From Akkermansia sp. RCC_12PD (lineage in GTDB: Bacteria; Verrucomicrobiota; Verrucomicrobiia; Verrucomicrobiales; Akkermansiaceae): DNA of 64,000 nt. The notes under the pieces were generated by a model that saw only the letters and a list, made by a program, of their open reading frames with translations, was not told the DNA's origin and did no database searches. Position numbers and translations under genes: made by a program. This document shows, one piece after another, positions 26,205 to 34,182 of this stretch. Every line of letters starts with the position of its first letter. Positions within the stretch are counted from its first letter, which is position 1. The stretch spans positions 372,001-436,000 of the forward strand of contig NZ_CP143889.1 of the NCBI RefSeq assembly GCF_036417355.1, read 5' to 3'.

Positions 26205-26942
26205 TCAATCCAGCGCGTACCGCATGGCGGCCACACCGAAAAAGGCGGCCGTTTCCACCCGCAGGACGATGGGGCCGAGCGTCACGGGAACGAATCCCGC
26301 CTCCAGGGCCGCCGCGGTTTCCTGCTCCGTGAAATCCCCTTCCGGCCCTACCAGCAGGGAGACTTTTTTTACGGAACGGCCGCGCGCTTCTTCCAAAACG
26401 TCCCGCACGGGACGCACGCCGGGTACCAGGGAGGCAATCACATTCAGACCGTCCGGCGCACCGCGGCCAAGCCATTCCGCAAATGGCACGGGAAGCTCCA
26501 CGGCTGGGAGCGTGTTCTGCCCGCACTGCTTGCAGGCCTCCAAGGCGATGCGCTGCCATTTCTGCCTTTTGGCCTCCGCCTCGCGGGCGTTCAGGCGTAC
26601 GATGGTCCGGTCCGTGATGAGGGGGACGATGGCGGAAACGCCAAGTTCCACCGCCTTCTGGATGATGAGGTCCATGTTGGCGCCCTTGGGGATTGCCTGG
26701 CAAAGCGTCACGGAAGCCAGGGCCGGAGCGGGGGGACACTCCGCTCCAGGCGTCAGAAGTACGCCGGAACTGCGCGGGGTTTCCGCCACCACGGCATGGG
26801 CGGCGCGCCCCCGGCCGTCAAAGACCACACAGGCGTCTCCCTGTCTCAGGCGGAGCACCTTGGCGGCATGGTGCGCTTCATCCCCGCGGAGCTCCCAGAC
26901 AGGAGCGGACCATTCCGATGGGGGGAGAAAGAAGCGCGCCAT
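26205..26942 (-). CDS. rsmE: 16S rRNA (uracil(1498)-N3)-methyltransferase
   Basis: 245 residues. SPOUT-class methyltransferase that methylates U1498 in the ribosomal decoding site. Conserved: ARFFLPP at the start, GDEAHHAAKVLRLRQGD, AIPKGANMDLIIQKAVELGV, ACKQCGQNTLP, LVGPEGDFTEQE and the knot LGPIVLRVETAAFFG. It lies 24 bases after dnaJ and 22 bases before the HAD-FolB gene. Confidence 0.93.
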   Translation of the reverse strand: MARFFLPPSEWSAPVWELRGDEAHHAAKVLRLRQGDACVVFDGRGRAAHAVVAETPRSSGVLLTPGAECPPAPALASVTLCQAIPKGANMDLIIQKAVELGVSAIVPLITDRTIVRLNAREAEAKRQKWQRIALEACKQCGQNTLPAVELPVPFAEWLGRGAPDGLNVIASLVPGVRPVRDVLEEARGRSVKKVSLLVGPEGDFTEQETAAALEAGFVPVTLGPIVLRVETAAFFGVAAMRYALD

Positions 26943-26966
26943 GTGCGAGGAAAGTTGTTCCGGCCT

Positions 26967-28124
26967 TTATTTGTTCTTGAGGTAACGGGCGGCCTTGTCG
27001 GCAAACGCCACGCAGGCGGGCTGGTTGCGCTTTTCATCCAGAGTGGACGCAAAAGCGTTCAGCTTGTCCGTCTGGTCCTTGCTGAGCTGGGTGGGGATTT
27101 CCACTTCCACCTCCACCAGCATGTCCCCGACTTCAGAACTGCGCAGGGCCTTGACGCCCTTGCCGCGCAGGCGGAAGATCATGCCGTTTTGCGTGCCTTC
27201 CGGCAGCTTGATGGTAGCGGCTCCGTCCAGAGTGGGGACTTTCAGCTTGCCGCCGGTGACGGCAAGAGCCAGAGGCACCGGAACGGTGCAACTCAGGTCG
27301 TTGCCTTCACGCTGGAAAATGTCGTGCGGCTTCACGTCGATGAACACGTGCAGGTCCCCCGTGGGGCCTCCGTGGACACCGGCGTCCCCTTCCCCGGCAA
27401 TGCGGAGCTGGCTGCCCGTAGTGACGCCCGCTGGAATGCGGATGGTGATATGGGAGTCCTCCCTCACGCGGCCTTCTCCGTGGCAGACGGGACACGGGTC
27501 GGAAATGATTTCCCCGGTGCCGTGGCACGTCGGGCAGGTAGACTGCTGAACAAAAAATCCACTCTGCTGGGTGATGATGCCGCGCCCCTGGCAGGTCGGG
27601 CAGGTTTTGAACGCTTCCTTTCCTTCCCTGGCTCCGGAGCCATGGCAGGTTTTGCAGGTTACCAAGCGTTCGATTTCCAGCTGCTTGGTGCAGCCGCGGG
27701 CCGCTTCCTCCAGCGTGATATCCAGGTCATAACGCAGGTCGGAGCCGGGCCTTTTGCTGGAACGCTTCTGGCCGCCGCGGGCGCCGCCCCCGAACATGTC
27801 CGCAAAGCCTCCCATTCCGGAGAACATCTGGGCGAAGATATCCATCGGGTCCTGGAACCCGCCGCCTCCGGCATAGCCGCCGCCCCCGGTTCCGCCCTGT
27901 TCAAAGGCGGCGTGGCCGAAGCGGTCGTAGGCAGCTCTCTTGTCCGCATCGGAAAGCACTTCATAAGCCTCCCCCAGCTCCTTGAACTTTTCCTCCGCGG
28001 AGGGGTCGTCCGGGTTGCGGTCGGGGTGGTATTTCAGGGCCAGCTTGCGGTAGGCCTTTTTAATCTCGTCATCTGTGGCGCTTTTGGAAACGCCCAGGAT
28101 TTCGTAATAATCTTTTTTAGCCAT
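26967..28124 (-). CDS. dnaJ: Chaperone DnaJ
   Basis: 385 residues from [24 protein letters not shown] domain with HPDRN, a Gly/Phe-rich linker rich in GGG, four CxxCxGxG zinc repeats ([32 protein letters not shown]) and the C-terminal substrate domain. It stimulates DnaK ATPase and holds unfolded proteins. DnaK is not in the window. The frame extends upstream to 28151 but overlaps the grpE stop. Cotranscribed with grpE. Confidence 0.96.
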   Translation of the reverse strand: MAKKDYYEILGVSKSATDDEIKKAYRKLALKYHPDRNPDDPSAEEKFKELGEAYEVLSDADKRAAYDRFGHAAFEQGGTGGGGYAGGGGFQDPMDIFAQMFSGMGGFADMFGGGARGGQKRSSKRPGSDLRYDLDITLEEAARGCTKQLEIERLVTCKTCHGSGAREGKEAFKTCPTCQGRGIITQQSGFFVQQSTCPTCHGTGEIISDPCPVCHGEGRVREDSHITIRIPAGVTTGSQLRIAGEGDAGVHGGPTGDLHVFIDVKPHDIFQREGNDLSCTVPVPLALAVTGGKLKVPTLDGAATIKLPEGTQNGMIFRLRGKGVKALRSSEVGDMLVEVEVEIPTQLSKDQTDKLNAFASTLDEKRNQPACVAFADKAARYLKNK

Positions 28125-28147
28125 GTGGCGTGAATGTTGGAAAACGG

Positions 28148-28702
28148 TCAAACTTCGGGCTCGGGTTCCGGCGCATGGGCCACCACGACGTTTGCCGGGC
28201 GCAGAAGTCTGTCTTTCAACGTGTAACCTTTGCGGATAACGCGCAGGACGGTTCCCTCCGGCTGGTCGGAAGGCTCGCGCTGGATGGCTTCTTCCGTGGC
28301 GTGGTCAAACATGCTGCCCACAACCGGGTCCAAAGCCTGCACACCGTTGGAGGCGAGGAATTCGTCCAACTGCTTCTTCACCATGCTCATGCCCACGTAG
28401 ATCATGGAGGAGGCATCCGCGCTGGCGGCGGCCATGCCCATTTCAAAATTGTCGATGACGGGCAGGAGTTCCTCCAGCAGGCGCTGGTTGGCAAACTTGG
28501 CGCACTCTTCTTTTTCCTTCACCATGCGCTTGCGGTAGTTGTCGTATTCCGCTGCGGTGCGCATGGCGGAATCCCGCCATTTCAACAGTTCCTCTTCCAG
28601 TGAAGACACAGCTTCCTGTTCCTCTGCGGCCGCTCCTTCCGCCTGTTCCAGGATTTCCTTTTCCCCGGCATCCGCGTTCTGATTCTGTTCTTCGTCGCTC
28701 AT
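28148..28702 (-). CDS. grpE: Nucleotide exchange factor GrpE
   Basis: 184 residues. N-terminal acidic disordered part, a long helix ([26 protein letters not shown]) for dimerisation, and the beta-domain ending [25 protein letters not shown]-like text (actual core: [17 protein letters not shown]). It releases ADP from DnaK. First gene of a four-gene run with dnaJ, rsmE and the HAD-FolB fusion. A promoter is seen directly upstream, with no SD. Confidence 0.93.
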   Translation of the reverse strand: MSDEEQNQNADAGEKEILEQAEGAAAEEQEAVSSLEEELLKWRDSAMRTAAEYDNYRKRMVKEKEECAKFANQRLLEELLPVIDNFEMGMAAASADASSMIYVGMSMVKKQLDEFLASNGVQALDPVVGSMFDHATEEAIQREPSDQPEGTVLRVIRKGYTLKDRLLRPANVVVAHAPEPEPEV

Positions 28703-28708
28703 GCGGGC

Positions 28709-28737
28709 ACTCTAAATATTTTTACGGTTTGCGTCAA
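28709..28737 (-). promoter_or_regulatory. Candidate promoter of grpE-dnaJ-rsmE-folB
   Basis: On the minus strand: TTGACG (28732-28737), 17-base spacer, TAGAGT (28709-28714). The -10 ends six bases before the grpE ATG at 28702, so the transcript would start at or next to the ATG (leaderless). No complete CIRCE operator is present. Confidence 0.5.
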
Positions 28738-28858
28738 CGGCCTGCTAAGACATGTCTGACGTTTGACACGTGATGATGCGCATGCAATGCAACTCCTCTA
28801 TGCAGAAACGGGAACACATTCCCTCCGAACGGGCTGCCCGCATGGCCGGAAGGCGCGT

Positions 28859-29128
28859 TCAGAGTACCAGCCGGGAAAGCTTTTCCGCGCATTCCTCCGG
28901 CAGTTCCACCACCTTCAGCCGCCCCGTTTCTCCGCGCAGCAGGATGACGGAGGTTTTGGGAATGCCCAGCCAGGAGGCCAGAAAAAGAATGACGGCCTTG
29001 TTTGCCCTCCCTTCCACGGGGGGAGCGGCAATGCGCAATTTCAGGGTGCGACCCGTCCGCGGGTCTTCCTCCCAGCCTGCGGCCTCGCTCTTTTTGGCGT
29101 TGGGGATGACTTTCAGGGCCAGTTTCAT
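28859..29128 (-). CDS. DUF167 (YggU-family) protein
   Basis: 89 residues. The family pattern is clear: LKVIPNAKKSE at the start, LKLRIAAPPVEGRANKAVILFLA in the middle (PPVEGRANKA is the signature) and LLRGETGRLKVVEL. Function unknown; the fold is known from E. coli YggU. Its ATG overlaps the hisA stop as ATGA, so it is translationally coupled to hisA. Confidence 0.9.
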   Translation of the reverse strand: MKLALKVIPNAKKSEAAGWEEDPRTGRTLKLRIAAPPVEGRANKAVILFLASWLGIPKTSVILLRGETGRLKVVELPEECAEKLSRLVL

Positions 29129-29910
29129 GCCTTTTCCGCTTCCGTTTCCCCCCGCTGCCTTTCCACCAGGTCCGCATACCTGATCAAACGGCCTCCGAAC
29201 AAATCCAGGGCGCTCCCCACGGTGGCGTCCAGAGCGCCTCCGCTCAAGGCGTCTATTTCTTCAAAGTCCTGTATCCGGCTGATTCCGCCCGCATAAGTCA
29301 TGGGAATGCGCCGCCATGCGCCGAGCAATTCCACCAATTCCAGGTCGATTCCGGAACACAGTCCCTCCACGTCCGCGGCATGCACGAGAAATTCCGCGCA
29401 ATGTTCCGCCAGCATGTCCAGCGTGGCTTCCGTCACCCGGAGTTCCGTCAGGGTCTGCCATTTGTTCATGGCTACGGCCCAGCCGCCGGAAACCCTGCGG
29501 CAGCTCAAATCCAGCACCAGCCGTTCCGCGCCGACGGCAGAAACAAGGTCCTTCAGCCTTTCCTGCAAAAATTTTCCTTCCGCGTTAAACAGGCAGGACG
29601 TGACGATGACGTGGCTGGCTCCCGCTTCAATCCATTGTTCCGCATTTTCCGGAACAATGCCACCCCCCACCTGGAGCCCCCCCGGCCACGCGGCCAGGGC
29701 GGAGAGGGCGGCTTCCTCATTGCCGGGGCCCAGTTTGATCACATGACCTCCCGTCAGGCCGTCCCGACGGTAGAGATCCGCATACCACGCCGCATCCCGG
29801 TCGGAAACAAAATTGGTACGCAAACCCGCTTCATCCCGTGTCAGGGAACCGCCTACAATCTGCTTCACCCTGCCGTCGTGAAGGTCAATGCATGGTCTGA
29901 ATCTGGTCAC
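29125..29910 (-). CDS. hisA: Eukaryote-type HisA (ProFAR isomerase, HIS6 clade)
   Basis: 261 residues from a GTG at 29910. This start gives VTRFRPCIDLHDGRVKQIVG, matching the opening of yeast HIS6 (TxFxxCIDLHxGxVKQIVGG), whereas the longer ATG frame to 30012 has no match. It isomerises ProFAR to PRFAR in histidine synthesis, using a (beta/alpha)8 barrel with an N-terminal Asp (CIDLH) and a second acid. Other blocks: HVIKLGPGNEEAAL, LQVGGGIVPENA, LVLDLSCRR and YAGGISRIQDFEEI. hisB and hisH are 15 kb away. Confidence 0.9.
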   Translation of the reverse strand: MTRFRPCIDLHDGRVKQIVGGSLTRDEAGLRTNFVSDRDAAWYADLYRRDGLTGGHVIKLGPGNEEAALSALAAWPGGLQVGGGIVPENAEQWIEAGASHVIVTSCLFNAEGKFLQERLKDLVSAVGAERLVLDLSCRRVSGGWAVAMNKWQTLTELRVTEATLDMLAEHCAEFLVHAADVEGLCSGIDLELVELLGAWRRIPMTYAGGISRIQDFEEIDALSGGALDATVGSALDLFGGRLIRYADLVERQRGETEAEKA

Positions 29911-30048
29911 GCGGCCACTTTGCCCCGGCACACCCCGGCAGGTCAAGAAGGGATTCCCGCCGCTTGTGAAAACCCTTCTCCAACATATTTTAAACAAAAA
30001 CGGCGGATTCATCCGCTTTCCATTAAAAGCTCCTACCCTGTACGTCTT

Positions 30049-30507
30049 ATGAAAAACAAATCAGCCAAAAGCCATATCCTCTCCTATTGTGCCGGAAGCG
30101 CCCTGGCGACCCTGGCCTCTTTTTCCGCCGGACAAGCCGCCGCAGACATCCATGCCGGAGAGGCATGGCACACTCCCTGCGGAAACAGAATATTCATCCG
30201 GTACGATTCTGCAGGCTTCCCCATCTGGGGCTACAGCCCATGCGGCCGCCCCATTTACGCCTATTCTCCCGGAGGAAAGCCCATTTTCCTCATCAGCGGC
30301 ATTTACAGCGGATGCCTCGTTCCGGCATGGGCTCCCCGGCCGCACTACCACGGCCTTTCCTGGCCCATGGACGTGCGCCGCGCGTATTTTCTCCCGACGG
30401 GCCGCAGACATGCAAGGCCGCTTCCTCCTTCCGGGCTCCGCTGCCGTTCCCGCAGCCCCAGGCCCCGCCCCATCATGCTTCCATCCCGTTTTCACAGGCA
30501 CCGGTAA
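30049..30507 (+). CDS. Small exported protein with short GxPI repeats
   Basis: 152 residues, start at 30049 chosen for its signal peptide (MKNKSAKSHILSYCAGSA...AAAD). After it come three consecutive 9-10-residue repeats of the form SxxG-[FRK]-PI-[WYF] (AGFPIWGY, CGRPIYAY, GGKPIFLI). The tail is rich in Arg and Pro and very basic. No family recognised. Divergent from hisA. Confidence 0.65.
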   Translation: MKNKSAKSHILSYCAGSALATLASFSAGQAAADIHAGEAWHTPCGNRIFIRYDSAGFPIWGYSPCGRPIYAYSPGGKPIFLISGIYSGCLVPAWAPRPHYHGLSWPMDVRRAYFLPTGRRHARPLPPSGLRCRSRSPRPRPIMLPSRFHRHR

Positions 30508-30674
30508 TATTCTTCCTAAAAATCTTCAACGGTATTTCTCCGCTTCCCGATATCCGCACAGCCTCTTCCATGAGCGCATGATCCATCATCCATTTTCCTG
30601 CCTATCCATTCCATCAAGAAATAAGAACAGGCCAATTTAAAAATAGAGAGAAGAAAAACAAAAATAATAAGCCA

Positions 30675-31103
30675 ATGAAAACATCAAACATAAAAACGCT
30701 TATCACGGCAGGCGCTTCCTGCATCTTCATCCATTCATCCTATTCGGAACAGACTGCAACCTCCGACACTCCTCAAGTGAAAGAAGAATTGAAGGAGTCT
30801 GTCAAGAATATGGAAAATCCGATCTCGCTGGATTACAGGAACGTTAAAACCTGCGAGGAAATGAAAAGTTTGATTGATGATTATATCAAGAAAAATCATG
30901 AAGGCCAAATACACCGGGGGACCGGCCTGATCAGAGAGAAGGAGAACGGTAAATACGTACTCGTTTGCGCCACATTCAACAAAGACGACAAGATGTTGAT
31001 TTTATCATTTGACGTTACAAGCATATTCCATGAACTTCTTCATTCAAGCGACAAAAAAACAAGAGAAGAAATTAAAGAATACATCGCATCTTTGACTTCA
31101 TAA
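30675..31103 (+). CDS. Small exported protein with an HELLH motif
   Basis: 142 residues in DNA visibly richer in A+T than the surroundings. Signal peptide 1-24 (possible cleavage after SSYSE). The C-terminal third contains SIFHELLHSSDKKT, i.e. H119-E-L-L-H123, the HExxH zinc-binding pattern of metallopeptidases, but no other peptidase feature is recognised and the protein is very short. It may be chance. The 167 bases upstream hold no gene. Confidence 0.6.
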   Translation: MKTSNIKTLITAGASCIFIHSSYSEQTATSDTPQVKEELKESVKNMENPISLDYRNVKTCEEMKSLIDDYIKKNHEGQIHRGTGLIREKENGKYVLVCATFNKDDKMLILSFDVTSIFHELLHSSDKKTREEIKEYIASLTS

Positions 31104-31142
31104 AATAGGGATTAATAACAGTTTTCCCGCTACAAAATCCGG

Positions 31143-31162
31143 GATTCCTAGAAATAGGAATC
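31143..31162. repeat. Small hairpin with GAAA tetraloop
   Basis: Arms GATTCCTA (31143-31150) and TAGGAATC (31155-31162) around a GAAA loop, 40 bases after the stop at 31103. No T-run follows on the plus strand, so its termination strength is doubtful. Confidence 0.4.
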
Positions 31163-31174
31163 AAGAAAAAACAG

Positions 31175-31204
31175 TTGACAATCAATTCCTTTAGAAAATA
31201 ATAA
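31175..31204 (+). promoter_or_regulatory. Candidate promoter of the 31217 gene
   Basis: A perfect -35 TTGACA (31175-31180) and an 18-base spacer to TAATAA (31199-31204). The ATG at 31217 follows 12 bases later, so the leader is very short. Confidence 0.45.
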
Positions 31205-31216
31205 ATTTGTTAGTCT

Positions 31217-31609
31217 ATGAAACCGTTCTCTATTTTAATCCTCCTGTTCTCCCTCTGCAGCGCGAATGTCTTTGCCTGGTCCGTCACACTCAGCGGCCCG
31301 TCGTATCCCGTGAAGGGTGAAACATATGATTACAGGGCCAGCTACACTCTGGATGAAACCAACAGGCACAAGAATCTGGAAAGAGTCGAGTACCACTGGA
31401 CGATCGTCGGCGAAGCCGTAACCGCCAAAAAGACGGACAAAAGCAGTTCCGTGGCCAGCGTCACCATGCATGACCTGAACGGCGCCAAGATGCCGGACGA
31501 CCCTGAAACCTGGCCCGGAGGATATGTTATTTGCATGGTGACGCTATACTTCAAGGACGGGACGAAAGAAAGCAACTCCGACAGAATCAAATTCACCCTG
31601 ATACCCTGA
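31217..31609 (+). CDS. Small exported protein with an Ig-like domain
   Basis: 130 residues. Signal peptide 1-20 (ends NVFAW). The mature part alternates hydrophobic residues as in a beta-sandwich: VTLSGPSYPVKGETYDYRAS, VEYHWTIVG, VICMVTLYFKDGT and SDRIKFTLIP, a pattern like PKD or other immunoglobulin-like domains. No specific family. Convergent with the gene ending at 31668. Confidence 0.65.
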   Translation: MKPFSILILLFSLCSANVFAWSVTLSGPSYPVKGETYDYRASYTLDETNRHKNLERVEYHWTIVGEAVTAKKTDKSSSVASVTMHDLNGAKMPDDPETWPGGYVICMVTLYFKDGTKESNSDRIKFTLIP

Positions 31610-31667
31610 AGGAGGGATCATTTACAAGCGCCACCATTTGTCAGACACCCGGATCTTCCATTTCCGC

Positions 31668-32681
31668 CTATTTTGCCGCGGAAAGTCCATACCACCCTTC
31701 CCCCAACAGTTTTACCAGCGTGAAGGAATATTTCCCCTTGCGGTTGGGCTCCTTGCTGCGGGAAAGCAGGACGCGGACACGGAGGGCGCCACGGTCATCA
31801 TTTGCGTCCAGCACCTTGTATGGTGAATTAAGCATTTCCTCGTCAATTTTAAACAGCATGAACAGGCGCTTGCCCATGTCCGACTTCTTGGGTACGTACA
31901 CCATGGGACGGGCAATGCTGCGGTCATTCGTGCCGTTCATGCCGGGAGCGATCAGCCTGTACGCGTAATCATCCCTGGATTCCGACATGCGGTCCCGGAT
32001 CATCCAGACCCGGAATTCCCCCATCTCTTCCCCCTTGCCGCGGACAAAGTCCTCCCAGTTCTGCGGCTGGTAGCGGGCGAACTGCTGCCAGTCCAGCTTC
32101 CAGAGCCCGTCCTTTTCATCCTGGAAAAAGCAGAATTCCATGTCGGGGGAATCGGTAAAGGCAACCAGAAGCTGGGCGCAGGGGTAGCCCTCCACTTCAA
32201 GCAGCACAAATTTTTTAGGGCCTGCGGGACGGCTCAGCATGACTTCCGGCTTGGTCACGGCATAATGTTTGACCATGAGGGGCAGCGCTTCCAGGGAATT
32301 CCACACGAAAGAGGATTTCTGCACCATGTCGCCGGAGCTCAAGTATTGCTGGGCCGTCTGGAGGCACTGGCGCAGCAAGTCCTGCCGCTCCATGGGAGGA
32401 ACGTAATGAGGAGGCCAGAAACTGTAATCCACTTTATCCTTCAAGGCGATATTCACCTTTCCGGAAAGCATTTCCGGCGTGGCGCAAATCCGCGCCGCCT
32501 CAGAAGAATCCTTCGCCGCCTGATGCTTGCGGAGCCAGAAAAAGGCTCCTCCTAAAAACACGCCCAGCGCCGCCAGGAAAAAGATCACGGAAAGAATGCG
32601 GCTCACGGACGTTCCGCCTGGACGCCCGCGCCCCTCCTTCATCCTGGAAGTAACCGGGGTATTTTCAGATAAATCACTCAT
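31668..32681 (-). CDS. Single-pass membrane protein of unknown function
   Basis: 337 residues from the ATG at 32681 (MSDLSENTPVTSRM); the frame extends upstream but the extra part looks like non-coding sequence. One membrane helix at about 29-47 (ILSVIFFLAALGVFLGGAFF). The large extracytoplasmic part contains FVLLEVEGYPCAQLLVAF, FCFFQDEKDGLWKLDWQQF and WMIRDRMSESRDDYAYRL, probably a mixed alpha/beta domain. No family recognised. Confidence 0.7.
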   Translation of the reverse strand: MSDLSENTPVTSRMKEGRGRPGGTSVSRILSVIFFLAALGVFLGGAFFWLRKHQAAKDSSEAARICATPEMLSGKVNIALKDKVDYSFWPPHYVPPMERQDLLRQCLQTAQQYLSSGDMVQKSSFVWNSLEALPLMVKHYAVTKPEVMLSRPAGPKKFVLLEVEGYPCAQLLVAFTDSPDMEFCFFQDEKDGLWKLDWQQFARYQPQNWEDFVRGKGEEMGEFRVWMIRDRMSESRDDYAYRLIAPGMNGTNDRSIARPMVYVPKKSDMGKRLFMLFKIDEEMLNSPYKVLDANDDRGALRVRVLLSRSKEPNRKGKYSFTLVKLLGEGWYGLSAAK

Positions 32682-32886
32682 TGCAAACCGGGAATATCCG
32701 CAAGAAACCCCTGCGGAAGAATGCCCAAACACTACCGGAACGGCGGGGGCAACGCAACGATAAAAAACAGACACATTTTTTTATCCCTTCCGGTGAAAAT
32801 TGTTTCACTTCTCCGGGGCGGTGATGTACATTGGATGCGACGAGTTTCAAGAGCTCCTACCTAATCTTACCCCCCTCTTAAACACC

Positions 32887-33471
32887 ATGTTTGGATCATT
32901 CACTACCGTCCCCGCCCCCAAGGGCAATAAGAACGCGGAACCTTCCCCCAGCTGGATGGACATCGCCAAAGGGCAGGACGCTCCGGAACCGGCCGCGCCC
33001 CCCGTTTCCGCTCCCGAATCATACGCTCCCACCACCCGCGTCCAGCAATTGACACGCAACGTGCTGAATTCCGACGTGGAAGTCGTCGGCTCCCTGCGCT
33101 TCTCCGACGACCTGCTGATTGACGGTACGGTGGAAGGCGACATTTCTTCCGAAGGCGTCCTTTCCGTCGGCCAGAACGCCGTCATCCGCGCGGAAATCAA
33201 TACCAAGTCCGTCATCATCCACGGCAAGGTCATCGGCAACGTCACCGTTACGGACCGCGTGGAACTGAAAAGCACGGCGGAACTTGTGGGCGACATTCAG
33301 GCCGCCTCCCTGGCGATTGAAGCGGGAGCCATCTTCATCGGCCATTCCACCGTAGGCGCCCCCACCGTAGGCGCTACCGCGCAGAAGCCGCTGCCCGTTT
33401 CCTCTTTCTCTCCGGAACCGGAAGCCGCCGCTCCGGCCAGCCAGAGTACGCTGGACATTGATGCGGAATAA
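32887..33471 (+). CDS. Bactofilin
   Basis: 194 residues with the start at 32887 (MFGSFTTVPAPKGNK); an in-frame ATG at 32800 would lengthen it. The bactofilin/CcmA beta-helix core at about 60-150 has regularly spaced hydrophobic turns: VVGSLRFSDDLLIDGTVEGDI, AVIRAEINTKSVIIHGKVIG and ELKSTAELVGDI. Pro/Ser-rich tails flank it. Bactofilins polymerise without nucleotide into cytoskeletal filaments. First gene of a three-gene run with a second bactofilin and a UvrA paralogue. Confidence 0.9.
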   Translation: MFGSFTTVPAPKGNKNAEPSPSWMDIAKGQDAPEPAAPPVSAPESYAPTTRVQQLTRNVLNSDVEVVGSLRFSDDLLIDGTVEGDISSEGVLSVGQNAVIRAEINTKSVIIHGKVIGNVTVTDRVELKSTAELVGDIQAASLAIEAGAIFIGHSTVGAPTVGATAQKPLPVSSFSPEPEAAAPASQSTLDIDAE

Positions 33472-33542
33472 ACATTCCACCCATCAGCCATTTTCAGGGG
33501 CGGCAAAGGAACGCAGGTTCTTTTGCCGCCCCTCCTTGTCCC

Positions 33543-34181
33543 ATGAACACTCCTTTCCATCCCGTGCCCCGGATCTGCCCCCGGCCCTCCGGAAAAATCC
33601 GCCAGCCAAGCCCCGCCCCGCCCTGGACGCTCCCGGCGGCAACGGGCGGCAGCCACGCTCCTTCCCGGAACGTGGAATGTTTTGCCTGCCGACGGCGTAC
33701 CGCCGTTCCCGTTACCGCCGTCTCCGCCAGGTGCAGCCACTGCTCCGCCTATATCAAGCTGGACGACATTACCCTGCACAGCAGGACGCACCGGACCAAG
33801 GTACAGACCTGCGGCTGCGTGACCGTGCAGGCGAACGCCGACCTGAAAGGGCTGCATATTGAATGCCGGGATTTGATCCTGAATGGAAAAGCCTCCGGGG
33901 ACCTGCTGTGCAGCGGCGTCTGCAAAATCAAGGCGGATCAGCATATTTCCGGGACCTTGCGCGCCCGCAGGCTGACCGTGGAAAAAAAGACGGCCGTACT
34001 GGTCACGGGAGGCGTACATGTGGAAAACGCCTGGGTACAGGGAACCCTGGAAGGCGCCCTCACGGCGGAAGGTACTGTCACCATCCACCGGCATGCCAAA
34101 TTTCTTGGTGACATTACGGCGCGCCGCCTTGTCATTGAAGAAGGGGGAATCCACCAGGGTTCCCTCACCAGACTGTCCTGA
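33543..34181 (+). CDS. Bactofilin-like protein with an N-terminal zinc ribbon
   Basis: 212 residues. A Pro-rich start (1-40), then CFACRR and CSHC separated by about 19 residues, which form a CxxC...CxxC zinc ribbon at about 45-73. The remaining part is a bactofilin-like beta-helix (VTVQANADLKGLHIECRDLIL, NGKASGDLLCSGVCKIKAD, HVENAWVQGTLEGALTA, HAKFLGDITARRLVIEEG). Ends one base before the UvrA-like ATG. The zinc ribbon could bind nucleic acid or protein; this is inference. Confidence 0.82.
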   Translation: MNTPFHPVPRICPRPSGKIRQPSPAPPWTLPAATGGSHAPSRNVECFACRRRTAVPVTAVSARCSHCSAYIKLDDITLHSRTHRTKVQTCGCVTVQANADLKGLHIECRDLILNGKASGDLLCSGVCKIKADQHISGTLRARRLTVEKKTAVLVTGGVHVENAWVQGTLEGALTAEGTVTIHRHAKFLGDITARRLVIEEGGIHQGSLTRLS

Positions 34182-34182
34182 C

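Noticed and set aside
26109-28133. 674-codon plus-strand open frame
   Set aside because: It is antisense to rsmE, dnaJ and the HAD-FolB gene, which are certain; a shadow of high G+C codon use.
28703-28740. CIRCE operator before grpE
   Set aside because: Only a GAGTGC half-like string is present; the inverted partner is missing.
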